Origin: Micromonospora sp. U21
Lineage (GTDB): Bacteria > Actinomycetota > Actinomycetes > Mycobacteriales > Micromonosporaceae
NCBI RefSeq assembly: GCF_018070045.1
Contig: NZ_JAGPYK010000006.1
Coordinates: 1 to 64,000 of the forward strand
Direction of reading: 5' to 3'
Length of the DNA stretch: 64,000 nucleotides
The notes beneath the pieces are model-generated. The model was not told the origin of the DNA. It ran no database searches and saw nothing but the letters and a program-made list of their open reading frames with translations. Numbering within the stretch: position 1 is the stretch's first letter; each line of letters opens with the position of its first letter. Shown here piece by piece: positions 53,515-62,383 of this stretch. Made by a program: the position numbers and the translations under genes.

Positions 53515-54801
53515 ATGACCCGCATCGCCACACGCGTGCCCGACCCGCCGGTCCGCCGGCTGACGGCCACCCTCTACGGGTACGCGTTCCTCAGCGACCT
53601 CGTCCTGCTCTACCCGGTGTATGCGCTGCTCTTCGCCGACACCGGGCTGTCGGTGGGGCAGATCTCCTCGCTCTTCGTCATCTGGTCGGCCGCCGGCATC
53701 CTCTTCGAGGTGCCCTCCGGCGCCTGGGCCGACGCGGTGTCCCGCCGGCTGCTGCTGCGCCTCGCTCCGCTGGTGACCGCCGCCGCGTACGCCCTCTGGG
53801 TCGTGGTCCCGTCGTACCCGGCGTTCGCGGTCGGGTTCCTGCTCTGGGGCGCCGGCGGCGCGTTGGTCTCCGGCGCCCTGGAGGCGTTGGTCTGGACCGA
53901 ACTGGACCAGCTCGGCGCGGTCGGCCGGTTTCCCCGGGTGCTCGGCCGCGCCCGGACGGCCGGTGTGCTGGGTGTGCTGGTCTCCGGAGTGCTCGCCGGC
54001 CCGGTGCTCGCCGCTGGGGGCTACCCGGCGGTCGGGGTGGCGAGCGTGTTCGCCTGTCTGCTCGCCGCCGCTGTCGCCGCCCGCTTCCCGGAGCACCGCC
54101 CACCGCCGACCGCGCCGGTCGTGGCCGGGGAGCGCGACCCGGAGCCACCGTCCGGTGGGGACGACGCCGACCCGGGTTGGTGGGACACGCTGCGGGCGGG
54201 GGTGACGCAGGTCCGTACGCATCCGCCGGTACGCGCCACCGTGCTGCTGGTCGCGGTGGTGGCCGCCGACTGGGGCGCCCTGGACGAGTACACCCCGCTG
54301 CTGGCCCTGGACACCGGCGTCGGGGCGCAGGTTGTGCCGCTGCTGCTACTGCTGCTCTGGGCCGGGGTGACCACGGGCGGGCTGCTCGCCCCGGCGGGGG
54401 AGCGGCTGAGCGGGCTCGGCTATGCCGCCCTGCTGTTCGTCGTCGCCGGTGCGCTGGCCGGGGGAGCGCTCATCGCGCACCCGGCCGGGTTCGTGCTGCT
54501 CGCGGTGGCGTTCGGGGCCGCACAACTGGCCACCGTGCTGGCCGACGCGCGGCTCCAGGCGCGGATCACCGGGAGCAGTCGCGCCACGGTCACGTCGCTC
54601 GCCGGGATGGCCACCGACGTGCTGATCATCGTGACCTACATCGGCTACGGCCTCGTCGACACGGCGGCCGGCAACGCGGTGGCGTTCGCGGTGGCGGCCG
54701 GGCCGTACCTCGTCGTGGCGCTGGTGCTGGTGGCCCGCCGCCGGCGTCGCGCGGGCGCACGCGGCGGCGTCGCGGCGGTCGGCGCCCGCGGCCCGAGGTG
54801 A
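53515..54801 (+). CDS. MFS transporter (12 TMS)
   Basis: A 428-aa membrane protein with about 12 transmembrane helices. The loop after helix 2 (FEVPSGAWADAVSRRLLLRL) is a motif A variant. The substrate is unknown; the family includes small-molecule efflux pumps. The ATG has GGGAAGG upstream. The C-terminal tail is Arg/Ala-rich. No regulator is adjacent, and the gene ends at a shared terminator. Confidence 0.85.
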   Translation: MTRIATRVPDPPVRRLTATLYGYAFLSDLVLLYPVYALLFADTGLSVGQISSLFVIWSAAGILFEVPSGAWADAVSRRLLLRLAPLVTAAAYALWVVVPSYPAFAVGFLLWGAGGALVSGALEALVWTELDQLGAVGRFPRVLGRARTAGVLGVLVSGVLAGPVLAAGGYPAVGVASVFACLLAAAVAARFPEHRPPPTAPVVAGERDPEPPSGGDDADPGWWDTLRAGVTQVRTHPPVRATVLLVAVVAADWGALDEYTPLLALDTGVGAQVVPLLLLLLWAGVTTGGLLAPAGERLSGLGYAALLFVVAGALAGGALIAHPAGFVLLAVAFGAAQLATVLADARLQARITGSSRATVTSLAGMATDVLIIVTYIGYGLVDTAAGNAVAFAVAAGPYLVVALVLVARRRRRAGARGGVAAVGARGPR

Positions 54802-54822
54802 CCAGGGGAGTGCGGTACGAGC

Positions 54823-54851
54823 CCGGCGGCGGTCGCACCGACCGCCGCCGG
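54823..54851. terminator. Bidirectional hairpin between MFS and VOC genes
   Basis: CCGGCGGCGGTCG (54823-54835) pairs fully with CGACCGCCGCCGG (54839-54851) around a 3-nt loop, between the convergent ends of the two genes. Confidence 0.75.
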
Positions 54852-54860
54852 ACCCCGGGC

Positions 54861-55247
54861 TCAACCGTGCATGTGCAGGAACGACCACTGGTGGCCGTCC
54901 AGGTCCCGGAAGCCGCGCATGTACAGCCGGCCGTTGGTGGTCCCCGGCCCGAGTGACTCCCCGCCCGCCACCGCTGCCCGGTCGACCAGCTCGTCGACCT
55001 GCTCCCGGCTCTCCGCCGTCAGCCCCACGATGACCTCCCGGTTGCTCTCCGTGTCCGTCACGGCGACCCCGGTGTACTCCTCGAAGGCCGAGCGGAGGTG
55101 CAACATCAGCCGGGTGCTGTCGGAGATGGTGAGCGCCAGGCTGTCCCCGTCCAGCTCGGCCTGCTCGCTGGTGAAGCCGAGCGCCCGGTAGAACTCGGCG
55201 GCGGTGGTCAGGTCACGCACCGGAAGATTGATGAACGTCATGGTCAT
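54861..55247 (-). CDS. VOC-superfamily (glyoxalase/bleomycin resistance-like) protein
   Basis: A 128-aa two-module VOC protein (FINLPVRDLTTAAEFYRALGF; ends YMRGFRDLDGHQWSFLHM). The His/Glu pattern could bind a metal; the function is unknown and may be lyase, dioxygenase-like or drug-binding. ATG 55247 is preferred because GGAG lies 8 nt upstream; ATG 55241 is two codons downstream. Confidence 0.85.
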   Translation of the reverse strand: MTMTFINLPVRDLTTAAEFYRALGFTSEQAELDGDSLALTISDSTRLMLHLRSAFEEYTGVAVTDTESNREVIVGLTAESREQVDELVDRAAVAGGESLGPGTTNGRLYMRGFRDLDGHQWSFLHMHG

Positions 55248-55392
55248 CCGTGGTCTCCGTCCGATTCCAGCGGAGAAGCCGCCGCCGCGCCGCCGACCGG
55301 GCCTCCGCAGACCACGGGCCCGCTCGTACGACGGTGCGGTGCAGGACTACGCCACCGTCATCCTACGACCGAACCGGCCGTCGGGGCGGCGG

Positions 55393-55830
55393 TCAGGGCT
55401 GTTCGCCGTCGAGGTAGGCCCACCGGCCGTCCTCGCGTACGAACCGGCTGCGTTCGGTCAGCGTGCCCGGGCGCCCAGCCTCCCGGTAGTGGGCGTGGAA
55501 GGTGACGGTGCCGGCGGTGTCGAGCAGGCCGCCCCGGTCGGTCTCGACGATCTCCAGCCGGGTCCACCGCTGCCCCGGGTCCAGCTCCAGCCGGGCCGGC
55601 CGGGTCGAGGAGTGCCAGCTGCGCAGCAGGTGGCCGGTCTCGCCGAGGGCGAAGGCGCTGAACCGGGAGCGCATCAGCGCCTCGGCGGTCGGCGCCTGCG
55701 CCACACCGCCGTGCACCGGCGCGCAGCAGTCGGCGTACGCCTGACCGGAGCCGCACGGGCAGGCCCGTCCCGTCGTCGCGTCCGCCCGCCGGCGCCCCGC
55801 ACCCTTGCCCACGCCGCCATCCTGCCGCAT
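55393..55830 (-). CDS. YchJ-family SEC-C domain protein
   Basis: A 145-aa cytosolic protein. The N-terminal SEC-C zinc motif CPCGSGQAYADCC is followed by the YchJ signature APTAEALMRSRFSAFALGE and an NTF2-like fold (LDTAGTVTFHAHYREAG). Its biochemical role is not established. ATG 55830 is chosen; GTG 55812 inside is possible. Confidence 0.85.
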   Translation of the reverse strand: MRQDGGVGKGAGRRRADATTGRACPCGSGQAYADCCAPVHGGVAQAPTAEALMRSRFSAFALGETGHLLRSWHSSTRPARLELDPGQRWTRLEIVETDRGGLLDTAGTVTFHAHYREAGRPGTLTERSRFVREDGRWAYLDGEQP

Positions 55831-56013
55831 CACCTGACGGGCCCGGGCACCGACCGGAGCTGGGGTGTGTGGTGCGCGAGGTTCTTCGGGTGCAGGACAC
55901 CCGACCGGTCGGTCTGCCCGACCGGCCGCGGCGTGTTCGTCAGGGCGCCAGGCTGACAGCCCGTGTCGCATTTCTCCAAGACCCTCCGTGCCATTGCGGA
56001 GAGGATGGCGTCC

Positions 56014-56445
56014 ATGCACAGCACCAACTACGTGGACACCTTCATCCAGGTCGCGGAGGACAGCACGGCGTCGAGCGCCGCCGTTCCGCCGGCGCGGACC
56101 ACGCCCGGTATCGCGGAACTCACGTTCCGGATGATCGCCGAAGCGCCCTACCGCTACACGTCGGACGACGTGGTCTTCACTGTCTGGGCCGACCGGCGTG
56201 GGATACCAGAGGCCGAGCGTGCGGCCGCGAGGGAGGAGTTCTTCGCCAAGGGTCAGCCGTGCCTGCGTGCGAGCGACCTCGGCAAGCGGTACGGCTGGGG
56301 CATCCACGCGGACTCCGCCGGCCGGGTCGCGCTGGTGCCCCTGGGCTCGACCGGGTACGCGCAGCTGGCCGGTGGCCGCGCACCGGACGGACGGCCCGTC
56401 ACCGTGACCCGTGCCATGCGCAGCAGCCGGCGAGGTAGCCGGTAG
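56014..56445 (+). CDS. DUF6157-family protein
   Basis: A 143-aa cytosolic protein matching DUF6157: MHSTNYVDTFIQVAEDS at the start, TSDDVVFTVWADRRGIPEAE in the middle and GQPCLRASDLGKRYGWGIH near the C-terminus. Function unknown. ATG 56014 is chosen because family homology starts at its Met and GGAGAGG lies 9 nt upstream; earlier in-frame starts at 56005 and 55963 exist. Confidence 0.82.
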   Translation: MHSTNYVDTFIQVAEDSTASSAAVPPARTTPGIAELTFRMIAEAPYRYTSDDVVFTVWADRRGIPEAERAAAREEFFAKGQPCLRASDLGKRYGWGIHADSAGRVALVPLGSTGYAQLAGGRAPDGRPVTVTRAMRSSRRGSR

Positions 56446-56531
56446 GTCGTTGGTGTCAGACCGGGGCCCACCGGGCTTGCGCCCATGGCCAGCCAGGGCC
56501 GATCTGAACCCTCCGACGGTTGAAGATCAAG

Positions 56532-57302
56532 CTAGTCCACCTGCACCGGCAGCGGCACCGGCCGCTTCGCGACCCGGTCGTCGCCCGACGACTGGCCGCG
56601 CAGGTGTCGGGCCAGCCAGGGCAGCAGGTGCCGTCGGGTCCAGGCCAGCTCGGCGCCGAACACCTCGCCCCGGCGACGCCGTGGCGTCGGCGGCAGCGGC
56701 CGCGTCCAGGAGTCGTCGAACCCGGGCAGGCCCGCCGTGTGCGCCAGGGCGGCGGCGATCCGCTCGTGCCCGGCGCTGTTGGCGTGCAGCCGGTCGTCGC
56801 TCCACAGCCGGGGATCGGAGGAGACCGGGTGGGCTCCCAGGTCGAGCAGAGTGGCCCCGGTCCGCGCGGTGGCCGCCCGCAGCGCCTCGTTGAGTGCCAG
56901 CATCCGACCCCGCAGTGGCCGGGCCAGCGGCATCACCGGCGCCGGATCGGGCATCGTGAACGTCAGCACGGTGGCGCCCTGCCCGACCAGTGCCCGCTGC
57001 ATCGCCGCGACATCCTCGGCGACCTGGTCGGCGTCGAAGGAGGGGCGCAGCACGTCGTTCATGCCGGCGACCACGGTGGCCAGGTCGGGGGCCAGGTCGA
57101 GGGCGGGCTGGAGCTGCTCGGCGCGGATCCGCGCGGTGGTCCGGCCACGGATCGCCAGGTTCGCGTACTCCAGGCCGCCCTGGGAGCGGGCCACCGCCAG
57201 GGCGAACCGGTCGGCCCAGCCCCGGTAGCCGCCAGCGCCGTCCGGGTCGTCGAGCCCCTCGGTGGTGCTGTCGCCGATCGCCACGTACCGCTGCCACATC
57301 AC
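56532..57302 (-). CDS. SGNH/GDSL-type hydrolase
   Basis: A 256-aa esterase-like enzyme with the SGNH blocks: Ser12 in AIGDSTTEG (block I), Gly in ANLAIRGRT (II), Asn in GMNDVL (III) and Asp/His in DDRLHANSAGH (V). It hydrolyses ester bonds; the substrate is unknown. There is no signal peptide, so it is cytosolic. The start is a GTG-ATG pair; TAACCT ends 6 nt before the GTG, suggesting a leaderless transcript. Confidence 0.9.
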   Translation of the reverse strand: MMWQRYVAIGDSTTEGLDDPDGAGGYRGWADRFALAVARSQGGLEYANLAIRGRTTARIRAEQLQPALDLAPDLATVVAGMNDVLRPSFDADQVAEDVAAMQRALVGQGATVLTFTMPDPAPVMPLARPLRGRMLALNEALRAATARTGATLLDLGAHPVSSDPRLWSDDRLHANSAGHERIAAALAHTAGLPGFDDSWTRPLPPTPRRRRGEVFGAELAWTRRHLLPWLARHLRGQSSGDDRVAKRPVPLPVQVD

Positions 57303-57384
57303 CGCGCGAGGTTAGCCGCCCGCCACCGCCGGCGGACCGGCGGCCGGTCGCAGTGACAGTTGATGATCGGTCCCTTGGCCCTGG

Positions 57385-58491
57385 TCACAGCCAGCCCGAG
57401 CGGCGGAACAGGCGGTACAGGGCGAGGGCGGCCACCGCCATCAGGGTGAGCGCGCCGGCGTAGCCGTAGCGCCAGCCCAGCTCCGGCATGTGCGAGAAGT
57501 TCATCCCGTACACGCCGGCGATGCCGGTCTGGGTGGCCGCGATGGCCGCCCACGCCGCGATCTTGCGCATGTCGTTGTTCTGCTCCACGGCGAGCTGCGC
57601 CAGCCGGGACTGGACGATCGAGGTGAGCAGGTCGTCGTACGCGGCCACCCGGTCCACCGCCCGGCTCAACCGACCGTCCACGTCGACGAACCAGCGGTGC
57701 AGGGCGCGCGGCGGTCCGTCGGAGCCCGGATCGAGCAGCGTACGCATGGGCGCCTGCAACGGCAGCACCGCCCGCTTGAACTCCACCACCTCCCGCTTGA
57801 GCTGGTAGATGTGCTGGATGTCGGCGGAGCGGTCACGGGCGAACACCGACTCCTCGACCCGTTCCAGGTCCCGCTCCACGTGCCCGGCCACCTCCAGGTA
57901 GGAGTCGACCATCCGGGCGCAGACCGCGTACGCCACCGCCCACGGTCCCGCGGCCAGCAGCGCCGGTCGGCGCTCGATGTCGGCGCGGACGCTGCGCAGC
58001 GCCCCGGCGGCGCCGTGCCGCACGGTGATGGCGAACCGGTCGCCCAGCAGCACCATCACATCCCCGGTGTCGATCACCTCGGAGGTGTCGGTCAGCTCGT
58101 CGTGCTCCACGTACCCGGCGGTGCGCAGCACCAGCAGAGTGACCGGCCCGTGGCGTTGCACGGTGGGCCGGTGCCCGTCGGCGAGCGCGTGCTCGACGGT
58201 CAGCTCGTCGAGCCCGAAGGTCCGGCCCACCGCGGCGAGCACCGCCGGCCCGGGGTCGTGCAGTCCCAGCCAGACGAAGGCGTTGCGGCCGCGCCGGGCG
58301 TGGGCGTACGCGTCGGCGTAGTGCGGGCGGCCGGGCTCGCGCCGGCCGTTGACGTAGACGGCGCAGTCGACGACGGCGTCCGGGTTGGACCGGCGCGGGG
58401 CGGGCGACTCATCCTCGGCCCGACCGAGCAGTCGACGGGTCAGCGCGCGTACGCCTCGGCCGGCCCGGTCCCGTACGGACTGCTGATCCAC
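57385..58491 (-). CDS. CorA-family magnesium/cobalt transporter
   Basis: A 368-aa channel protein: a large N-terminal cytoplasmic domain (VWLGLHDPGPAVLAAVGRTFGLDELTVEHAL), a long helix, and two C-terminal transmembrane helices with the selectivity signature YGMNF between TM1 and the loop. It moves Mg2+ (or Co2+/Ni2+) down the membrane potential. GTG 58491 has GGGGAGG at good spacing. It starts about 105 bp from the end of the sortase gene on the same strand. Confidence 0.92.
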   Translation of the reverse strand: MDQQSVRDRAGRGVRALTRRLLGRAEDESPAPRRSNPDAVVDCAVYVNGRREPGRPHYADAYAHARRGRNAFVWLGLHDPGPAVLAAVGRTFGLDELTVEHALADGHRPTVQRHGPVTLLVLRTAGYVEHDELTDTSEVIDTGDVMVLLGDRFAITVRHGAAGALRSVRADIERRPALLAAGPWAVAYAVCARMVDSYLEVAGHVERDLERVEESVFARDRSADIQHIYQLKREVVEFKRAVLPLQAPMRTLLDPGSDGPPRALHRWFVDVDGRLSRAVDRVAAYDDLLTSIVQSRLAQLAVEQNNDMRKIAAWAAIAATQTGIAGVYGMNFSHMPELGWRYGYAGALTLMAVAALALYRLFRRSGWL

Positions 58492-58596
58492 GTGTGCCTC
58501 CCCGTCGCCGGCGCACCGCCCCACGGCGCCTGGAGGGGATGGTGCAACCGCATTCTGCCGAGCAGGGTCCGGCTCCCGACAGCCGGGCGGCCCGGC

Positions 58597-59208
58597 TCAG
58601 GCCGTGCGGGTGGCGAAGACGACGATGTTGTCCACGTAGTTGCCGGTCCCGGCGTCGAACCGGCCGCCGCAGGTGATCAGGCGGAGCCCGGCGATGTCCG
58701 ACGGGCCGTAGACCAGGGTGGTGGGGAAGTGGTCCTTGGGGTACGACCGCACACCGTCCACAGTGAACGTCGTGACCCGCGCGTCGGCGCGGGTGATCCG
58801 GATCTCCTGGCCGGCGCGGAGCCGCCCGAGGTCGAAGAAGACCGCCGGGCCGGCCGGGGAGTCGACGTGTCCGACCACGACGGCGTTGCCGGTCTCACCG
58901 GGACTGACCCCGTGCCGGAACCAGCCGGCGAGGGTCGGCCGGTCCAGCGGCGGCACCTCCAGCACCCCGGCGGCGTCCGCGCCGACCGGGACGACCTCGG
59001 CGCGTACGCCGATGGCCGGGATCTGCACCCGGACGGGCGCGGCGCGGGGCAGCGGCGCCAGGTCCGGTGCGGGGTGGGTGCGTGTCGGCGTGTTGGCTGG
59101 CGGCCGTGGTGGCCGCGCCGGGTCGGCGGTGACGCCGACGGTGATCAACCCCAACCCGCTCACGCCGAGCAGGGCGACCACGGCCGGTAGGGTCCGCCGT
59201 CTCCACAC
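58597..59208 (-). CDS. Class F sortase
   Basis: A 203-aa membrane-anchored transpeptidase. Order: N-terminal TM helix (LPAVVALLGVSGLGLITVGV), Pro-rich linker, sortase domain with the catalytic His (VVVGHVDSPAGP), Cys (LRLITCGG) and an Arg close to the C-terminus. Class F sortases attach surface proteins or have unknown targets in actinobacteria. GTG 59208 has GGAGG 7 nt upstream. The gene behind it encodes a secreted protein that may be a substrate or partner. Confidence 0.9.
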   Translation of the reverse strand: MWRRRTLPAVVALLGVSGLGLITVGVTADPARPPRPPANTPTRTHPAPDLAPLPRAAPVRVQIPAIGVRAEVVPVGADAAGVLEVPPLDRPTLAGWFRHGVSPGETGNAVVVGHVDSPAGPAVFFDLGRLRAGQEIRITRADARVTTFTVDGVRSYPKDHFPTTLVYGPSDIAGLRLITCGGRFDAGTGNYVDNIVVFATRTA

Positions 59209-59296
59209 GTGCCGACCTCCGTACAAGATGGTCGGGGTGCCCGCGCCGGTGACACCGGTGCGGGCACCCGTCCTCAGGGATGGAGCGGGTCGCCGG

Positions 59297-59782
59297 TCAG
59301 GCGACGGCGGACACCGGACGGCGCCGGCGGAACAGGATCACCGCGCCCACGGCGGCGGTGCCGAGCAGCGTGCCGCCGGCGGCGAGGGCACCGTTGTCGC
59401 GGTTGCCGCCGCCGGAGCCGGCGGGGGCGCCGCCGATCGGTGTGACGGTGAACGTGGCGCTGCCGGCGGAGCTGCCGTCGCCGCAGGTGGCGGCCACGGT
59501 GTACGTGCCCAGGGTGAATCCGGCGGTGAAGAGTTCGGCGCTGAGACCGCCGCCGGCCGCCGCCGTGGTGGACCGGACGTTCTGGTCGCGGTTGGGTCCG
59601 GTGACGCGGAAGATGGCGTCACCCGACTTCGGGTTGCAGGTCGTCGCGGTGAGCACGACGGTCCCACCGACCGGGGTGGTGGCTGGTGACACGGTGGTGT
59701 CGGCCAGTGCGGCGCCCGGCAGCAGGAGCGTGCCGAGGCCCACGCCGAGCGCCGCCGAACAGAGTGCTGTTGAGACCTTCAT
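59297..59782 (-). CDS. Secreted, C-terminally anchored surface protein (sortase partner)
   Basis: A 161-aa exported protein: signal peptide (1-27, ending ALA-DT), one Ig-like beta domain (TVSPATTPVGGTVVLTATTCNPK, with two Cys), a Gly/Asn linker, a hydrophobic segment (LAAGGTLLGTAAVGAVILF) and an Arg tail. This layout is that of a cell-wall sorting signal, but no LPxTG is visible before the hydrophobic part, so anchoring by the sortase is inference. GAGGGAAG precedes the ATG. It is the first gene of a unit with the sortase gene. Confidence 0.75.
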   Translation of the reverse strand: MKVSTALCSAALGVGLGTLLLPGAALADTTVSPATTPVGGTVVLTATTCNPKSGDAIFRVTGPNRDQNVRSTTAAAGGGLSAELFTAGFTLGTYTVAATCGDGSSAGSATFTVTPIGGAPAGSGGGNRDNGALAAGGTLLGTAAVGAVILFRRRRPVSAVA

Positions 59783-60078
59783 ACGCGTCTTCCCTCACTT
59801 TTCGTCCGCTGACTGCGTGGGACGTCGTTCGGGTGGCCAACTCCGTGACTAGCACCGGTGTGCCCAACACTAGGTGCGTTGGGACCACGATCCGGTGAAA
59901 ATGAGAAATCCTCGTTGCCGTCACGTGTCCTCCCGAAGGCGGGGAGAGCTGCGGAAAGGCCCGCACGGCCCGACCGGCACCGCTGATCCGATCGATGTCC
60001 GTGCGGCCGGGCTGTCACGGGTGGGTCGATGGCGAGGTATTGCCGGCGACGGCGGTAATGCACTGCCCGACGGGCGGC
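59783..60078. other. Intergenic region upstream of the surface protein gene
   Basis: About 296 bp without a gene I can support. CCCAAC and GTTGGG (around 59859-59882) can form a hairpin. Short plus-strand frames cross the region but have no ribosome site or homology. It should hold the promoter of the surface protein-sortase unit. Confidence 0.4.
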
Positions 60079-60915
60079 TCAGCCGGCCCGTTCCGCCGGG
60101 GCCGGCTCGGGCATCGGCTCTCCGGTTTCCACCAGCGTCTTGAGGCTGGCCAGCAGCTCCGGCCAGCCTCCGCTGCCGTCGAGCTGGCCGCTGATCGCCC
60201 GGTGCATCTCGCTGTCGGGGGAGAAGCCGTCGTGGATGACGGTCAGCCGGACAGCCGACGGGCCGTGCGGCTCGATCTCGAAGGTCACGGTCGACCGCCG
60301 CTCGTCGAGCCGGGCGGCCAGCTCCTCGGCGGACCAGCCGAAGTGCTCGGCGTGCTCGGGCTGGAAGCCGTGCCAGCTGTAGGAGAGGCGTCGGTGCGGC
60401 TCGGCGACCAGCACCCGCTGGCCGAGATCGCGGGGCTCGCCGTCGGGCGCGTCCTGCCACAGCACCGGTGAGCCGACCTGCCAGTCCGACACCAGCGCGA
60501 CCCCGCCCCAGTAGCGGCGGGTGAAGGCCGGCTCGATGAGCGCGGCCCAGAGTCGCTGCGGCGTGGTGGTGATGTACGTGGTGTAGACGAACGTGGGGCT
60601 CTCCATGGGCTGGTGCTCCAATGCTGTGCGCAGGTCGGCGAGTGCCGTCGCCCGCTGATGGTCGTAGCGGCTGAGCCACCGGTCGGCGATGGCGGTGATC
60701 GGGGCGGCGTTGAGGTAGTGCAGCTTTTCCCGGCCGCGCCGCACGGTCGTGACGAGTTCGGCCGCCTCCAGCACCGACAGGTGCTTGCTGACCGCCTGTC
60801 GGGTCGTCGCCAGACCGTCACAGAGCTCCCGCAGGGTCTGGCCGTTGCGCTCGTTGAGCCGGTCGAGCAGTCGGCGGCGGCTGGGATCGGCCAGCGCTCG
60901 GAACGCCTCGTCCAT
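60079..60915 (-). CDS. ArsR HTH fused to an SRPBCC (AHSA1-like) domain
   Basis: A 278-aa protein. Residues 1-100 form an ArsR winged HTH (EAFRALADPSRRRLLDRL, TTRQAVSKHLSVLEAAELV, GREKLHYLNA); residues 115-265 form a START-like SRPBCC/AHSA1 domain (FVYTTYITTTPQRLWAALIEPAFTRRYWGG). In many actinomycetes these are two adjacent genes; here they read as one chain. The SRPBCC pocket may bind a hydrophobic ligand that controls DNA binding. ATG 60915 has GGGAGGG upstream; ATG 60927 is an alternative. Twin operators lie directly upstream, facing an MFS gene. Confidence 0.88.
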   Translation of the reverse strand: MDEAFRALADPSRRRLLDRLNERNGQTLRELCDGLATTRQAVSKHLSVLEAAELVTTVRRGREKLHYLNAAPITAIADRWLSRYDHQRATALADLRTALEHQPMESPTFVYTTYITTTPQRLWAALIEPAFTRRYWGGVALVSDWQVGSPVLWQDAPDGEPRDLGQRVLVAEPHRRLSYSWHGFQPEHAEHFGWSAEELAARLDERRSTVTFEIEPHGPSAVRLTVIHDGFSPDSEMHRAISGQLDGSGGWPELLASLKTLVETGEPMPEPAPAERAG

Positions 60916-60928
60916 CGACCCTCCCATA

Positions 60929-60973
60929 GGCAACCATCCGGTTGCCCGCCAATATAGGCAACCAGATGGTTGC
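60929..60973. promoter_or_regulatory. Twin ArsR operators and -10 box
   Basis: Two copies of a palindrome, GGCAACC-N4-GGTTGCC (60929-60946) and GGCAACC-N4-GGTTGC (60957-60973), lie with centres 28 bp apart. TATATT, read on the minus strand (60951-60956), sits between them as the regulator's -10 box. A dimer on each site would cover the core promoter. Confidence 0.75.
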
Positions 60974-61052
60974 ATGTCAAATGACAGCGCGACTTCTGCC
61001 CACGGACAAATTCGGGGTGGAGCCCGGAGAGCCGCTGGTAGGTTCCGTGCCC

Positions 61053-62324
61053 GTGAAGCGGGACAGGGACGCCGGACTGGGCACGCGGTTCGCCCGGCTG
61101 TGGGCGGCCAGCACCCTCTCCGCGCTGGGCAGCGGCCTGGCCACCGTCGCCGCGCCGCTCTTCGTCGCCTCGCGGACGAACGACCCGCTCGTCGTGGCCG
61201 CGGCATCCGCCGTGGCCTGGCTGCCCTGGTTGCTCTTCGCCCTGCCCGGCGGGGTGCTGGTGGACCGGATGGACCGGCGTCGTCTGATGATCGTCATCGA
61301 CCTGGTGCGAGTGCTCGCGCTGGCCGTGCTGGCCGCGGCGATCATGACCGGGACAGCCGGCGTGCTGCTGCTGTACGCGGTGCTGTTCGTGGTCAACACC
61401 GGTGAGATCGTGTTCCGTGCCGCCAGCCAGGCCATGCTGCCGACCGTGGTGCCCCGGCACCGCCTGGCGCGTGCCAACGGCTGGCTCGGTGGCGGCACCA
61501 CCCTCATGCACGGCATGCTCGCCGGGCCGCTGGGCGGTTTCCTGTTCGCGCTCGCGGCGAGCAGCCCGTTCCTGGTCAACGCCGTCACGTACGCCCTCAG
61601 CGCGGTGCTGGTGGCGCTCGTCGGAGGCGACTTCCGGGCCGCCGCCACCGACGTGAGCGCACGCCGGCCCCGCTCCATGCGGGGGGAGATCGTCGAAGGG
61701 CTGCGCTGGCTGGCCCACCATCGGCTGCTCCGGACGATGGCCGTGCTGATCGGCCTGCTCAACGTGACCCTGACCGCCGCGCTGGCGGTGCTGGTGCTGC
61801 TCGCCGACGAGCGACTGCGGCTCGGGTCCGTCGGCTACGGGCTGTTGTTCACCTGCATGGCCTGCGGCGGGGTGCTCGGTGCGCTCCTCGGCGATCGGCT
61901 CATCGCCTGGTCCGGCGCGACCTGGACGATACGGGTCGGCCTGCTGATCGAGGCGGGGCTGCACCTGGCGCTGGCCGCCTCCCGCAGCACGGTCGTGGTC
62001 GGGTTCGCGCTCTTCGCCTTCGGCGTGCACAGCGCACTGTGGAACATCGTGGCGAACTCGCTGCGCCAACGGCTCACCCCGCCCGCGTTGCAGGGCCGGG
62101 TGGCCAGCACCACGCTCTTCGTGGCGGCGGGTGGCAACTGCGTTGGTGCCCTGCTCGGCGGCCTGCTCGCCGCCCGGTTCGGCATCACCGCGCCGTACTG
62201 GGTCGGCCTGGTGGTGGCGATCGGCGTCTCCGCCGCCACCTGGCGGGTCTTCACCCGCGCGGCGGTGGCCCGCGCCTACGCCGACCCGCCCCCGGCCGTA
62301 CCCGAGACCGCCCCGACGGGTTGA
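61053..62324 (+). CDS. MFS exporter (MFS_3/EntS-like)
   Basis: A membrane protein of about 423 aa with about 12 transmembrane helices (LWAASTLSALGSGLATVAAPL first; GGVLVDRMDRRRLM as motif A variant). The family exports siderophores, macrolides and similar compounds. GTG 61053 is chosen because TAGGTT lies 8 nt upstream, which fits a leaderless start; an ATG at 60981 is in frame but adds an unusual tail. It is divergent from the ArsR-SRPBCC gene, which probably represses it. Confidence 0.85.
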   Translation: MKRDRDAGLGTRFARLWAASTLSALGSGLATVAAPLFVASRTNDPLVVAAASAVAWLPWLLFALPGGVLVDRMDRRRLMIVIDLVRVLALAVLAAAIMTGTAGVLLLYAVLFVVNTGEIVFRAASQAMLPTVVPRHRLARANGWLGGGTTLMHGMLAGPLGGFLFALAASSPFLVNAVTYALSAVLVALVGGDFRAAATDVSARRPRSMRGEIVEGLRWLAHHRLLRTMAVLIGLLNVTLTAALAVLVLLADERLRLGSVGYGLLFTCMACGGVLGALLGDRLIAWSGATWTIRVGLLIEAGLHLALAASRSTVVVGFALFAFGVHSALWNIVANSLRQRLTPPALQGRVASTTLFVAAGGNCVGALLGGLLAARFGITAPYWVGLVVAIGVSAATWRVFTRAAVARAYADPPPAVPETAPTG

Positions 62325-62383
62325 CGACGCGCCGCGTCGGTGGCGGCGCGTGGTGGGGTGGGGACGTGTGGCAGCGTGGGGCC

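Noticed and set aside
59874..60143. Plus-strand 89-codon frame in the gap after 59783
   Set aside because: No ribosome site, no motif, and it runs into the end of the ArsR-SRPBCC gene on the opposite strand.
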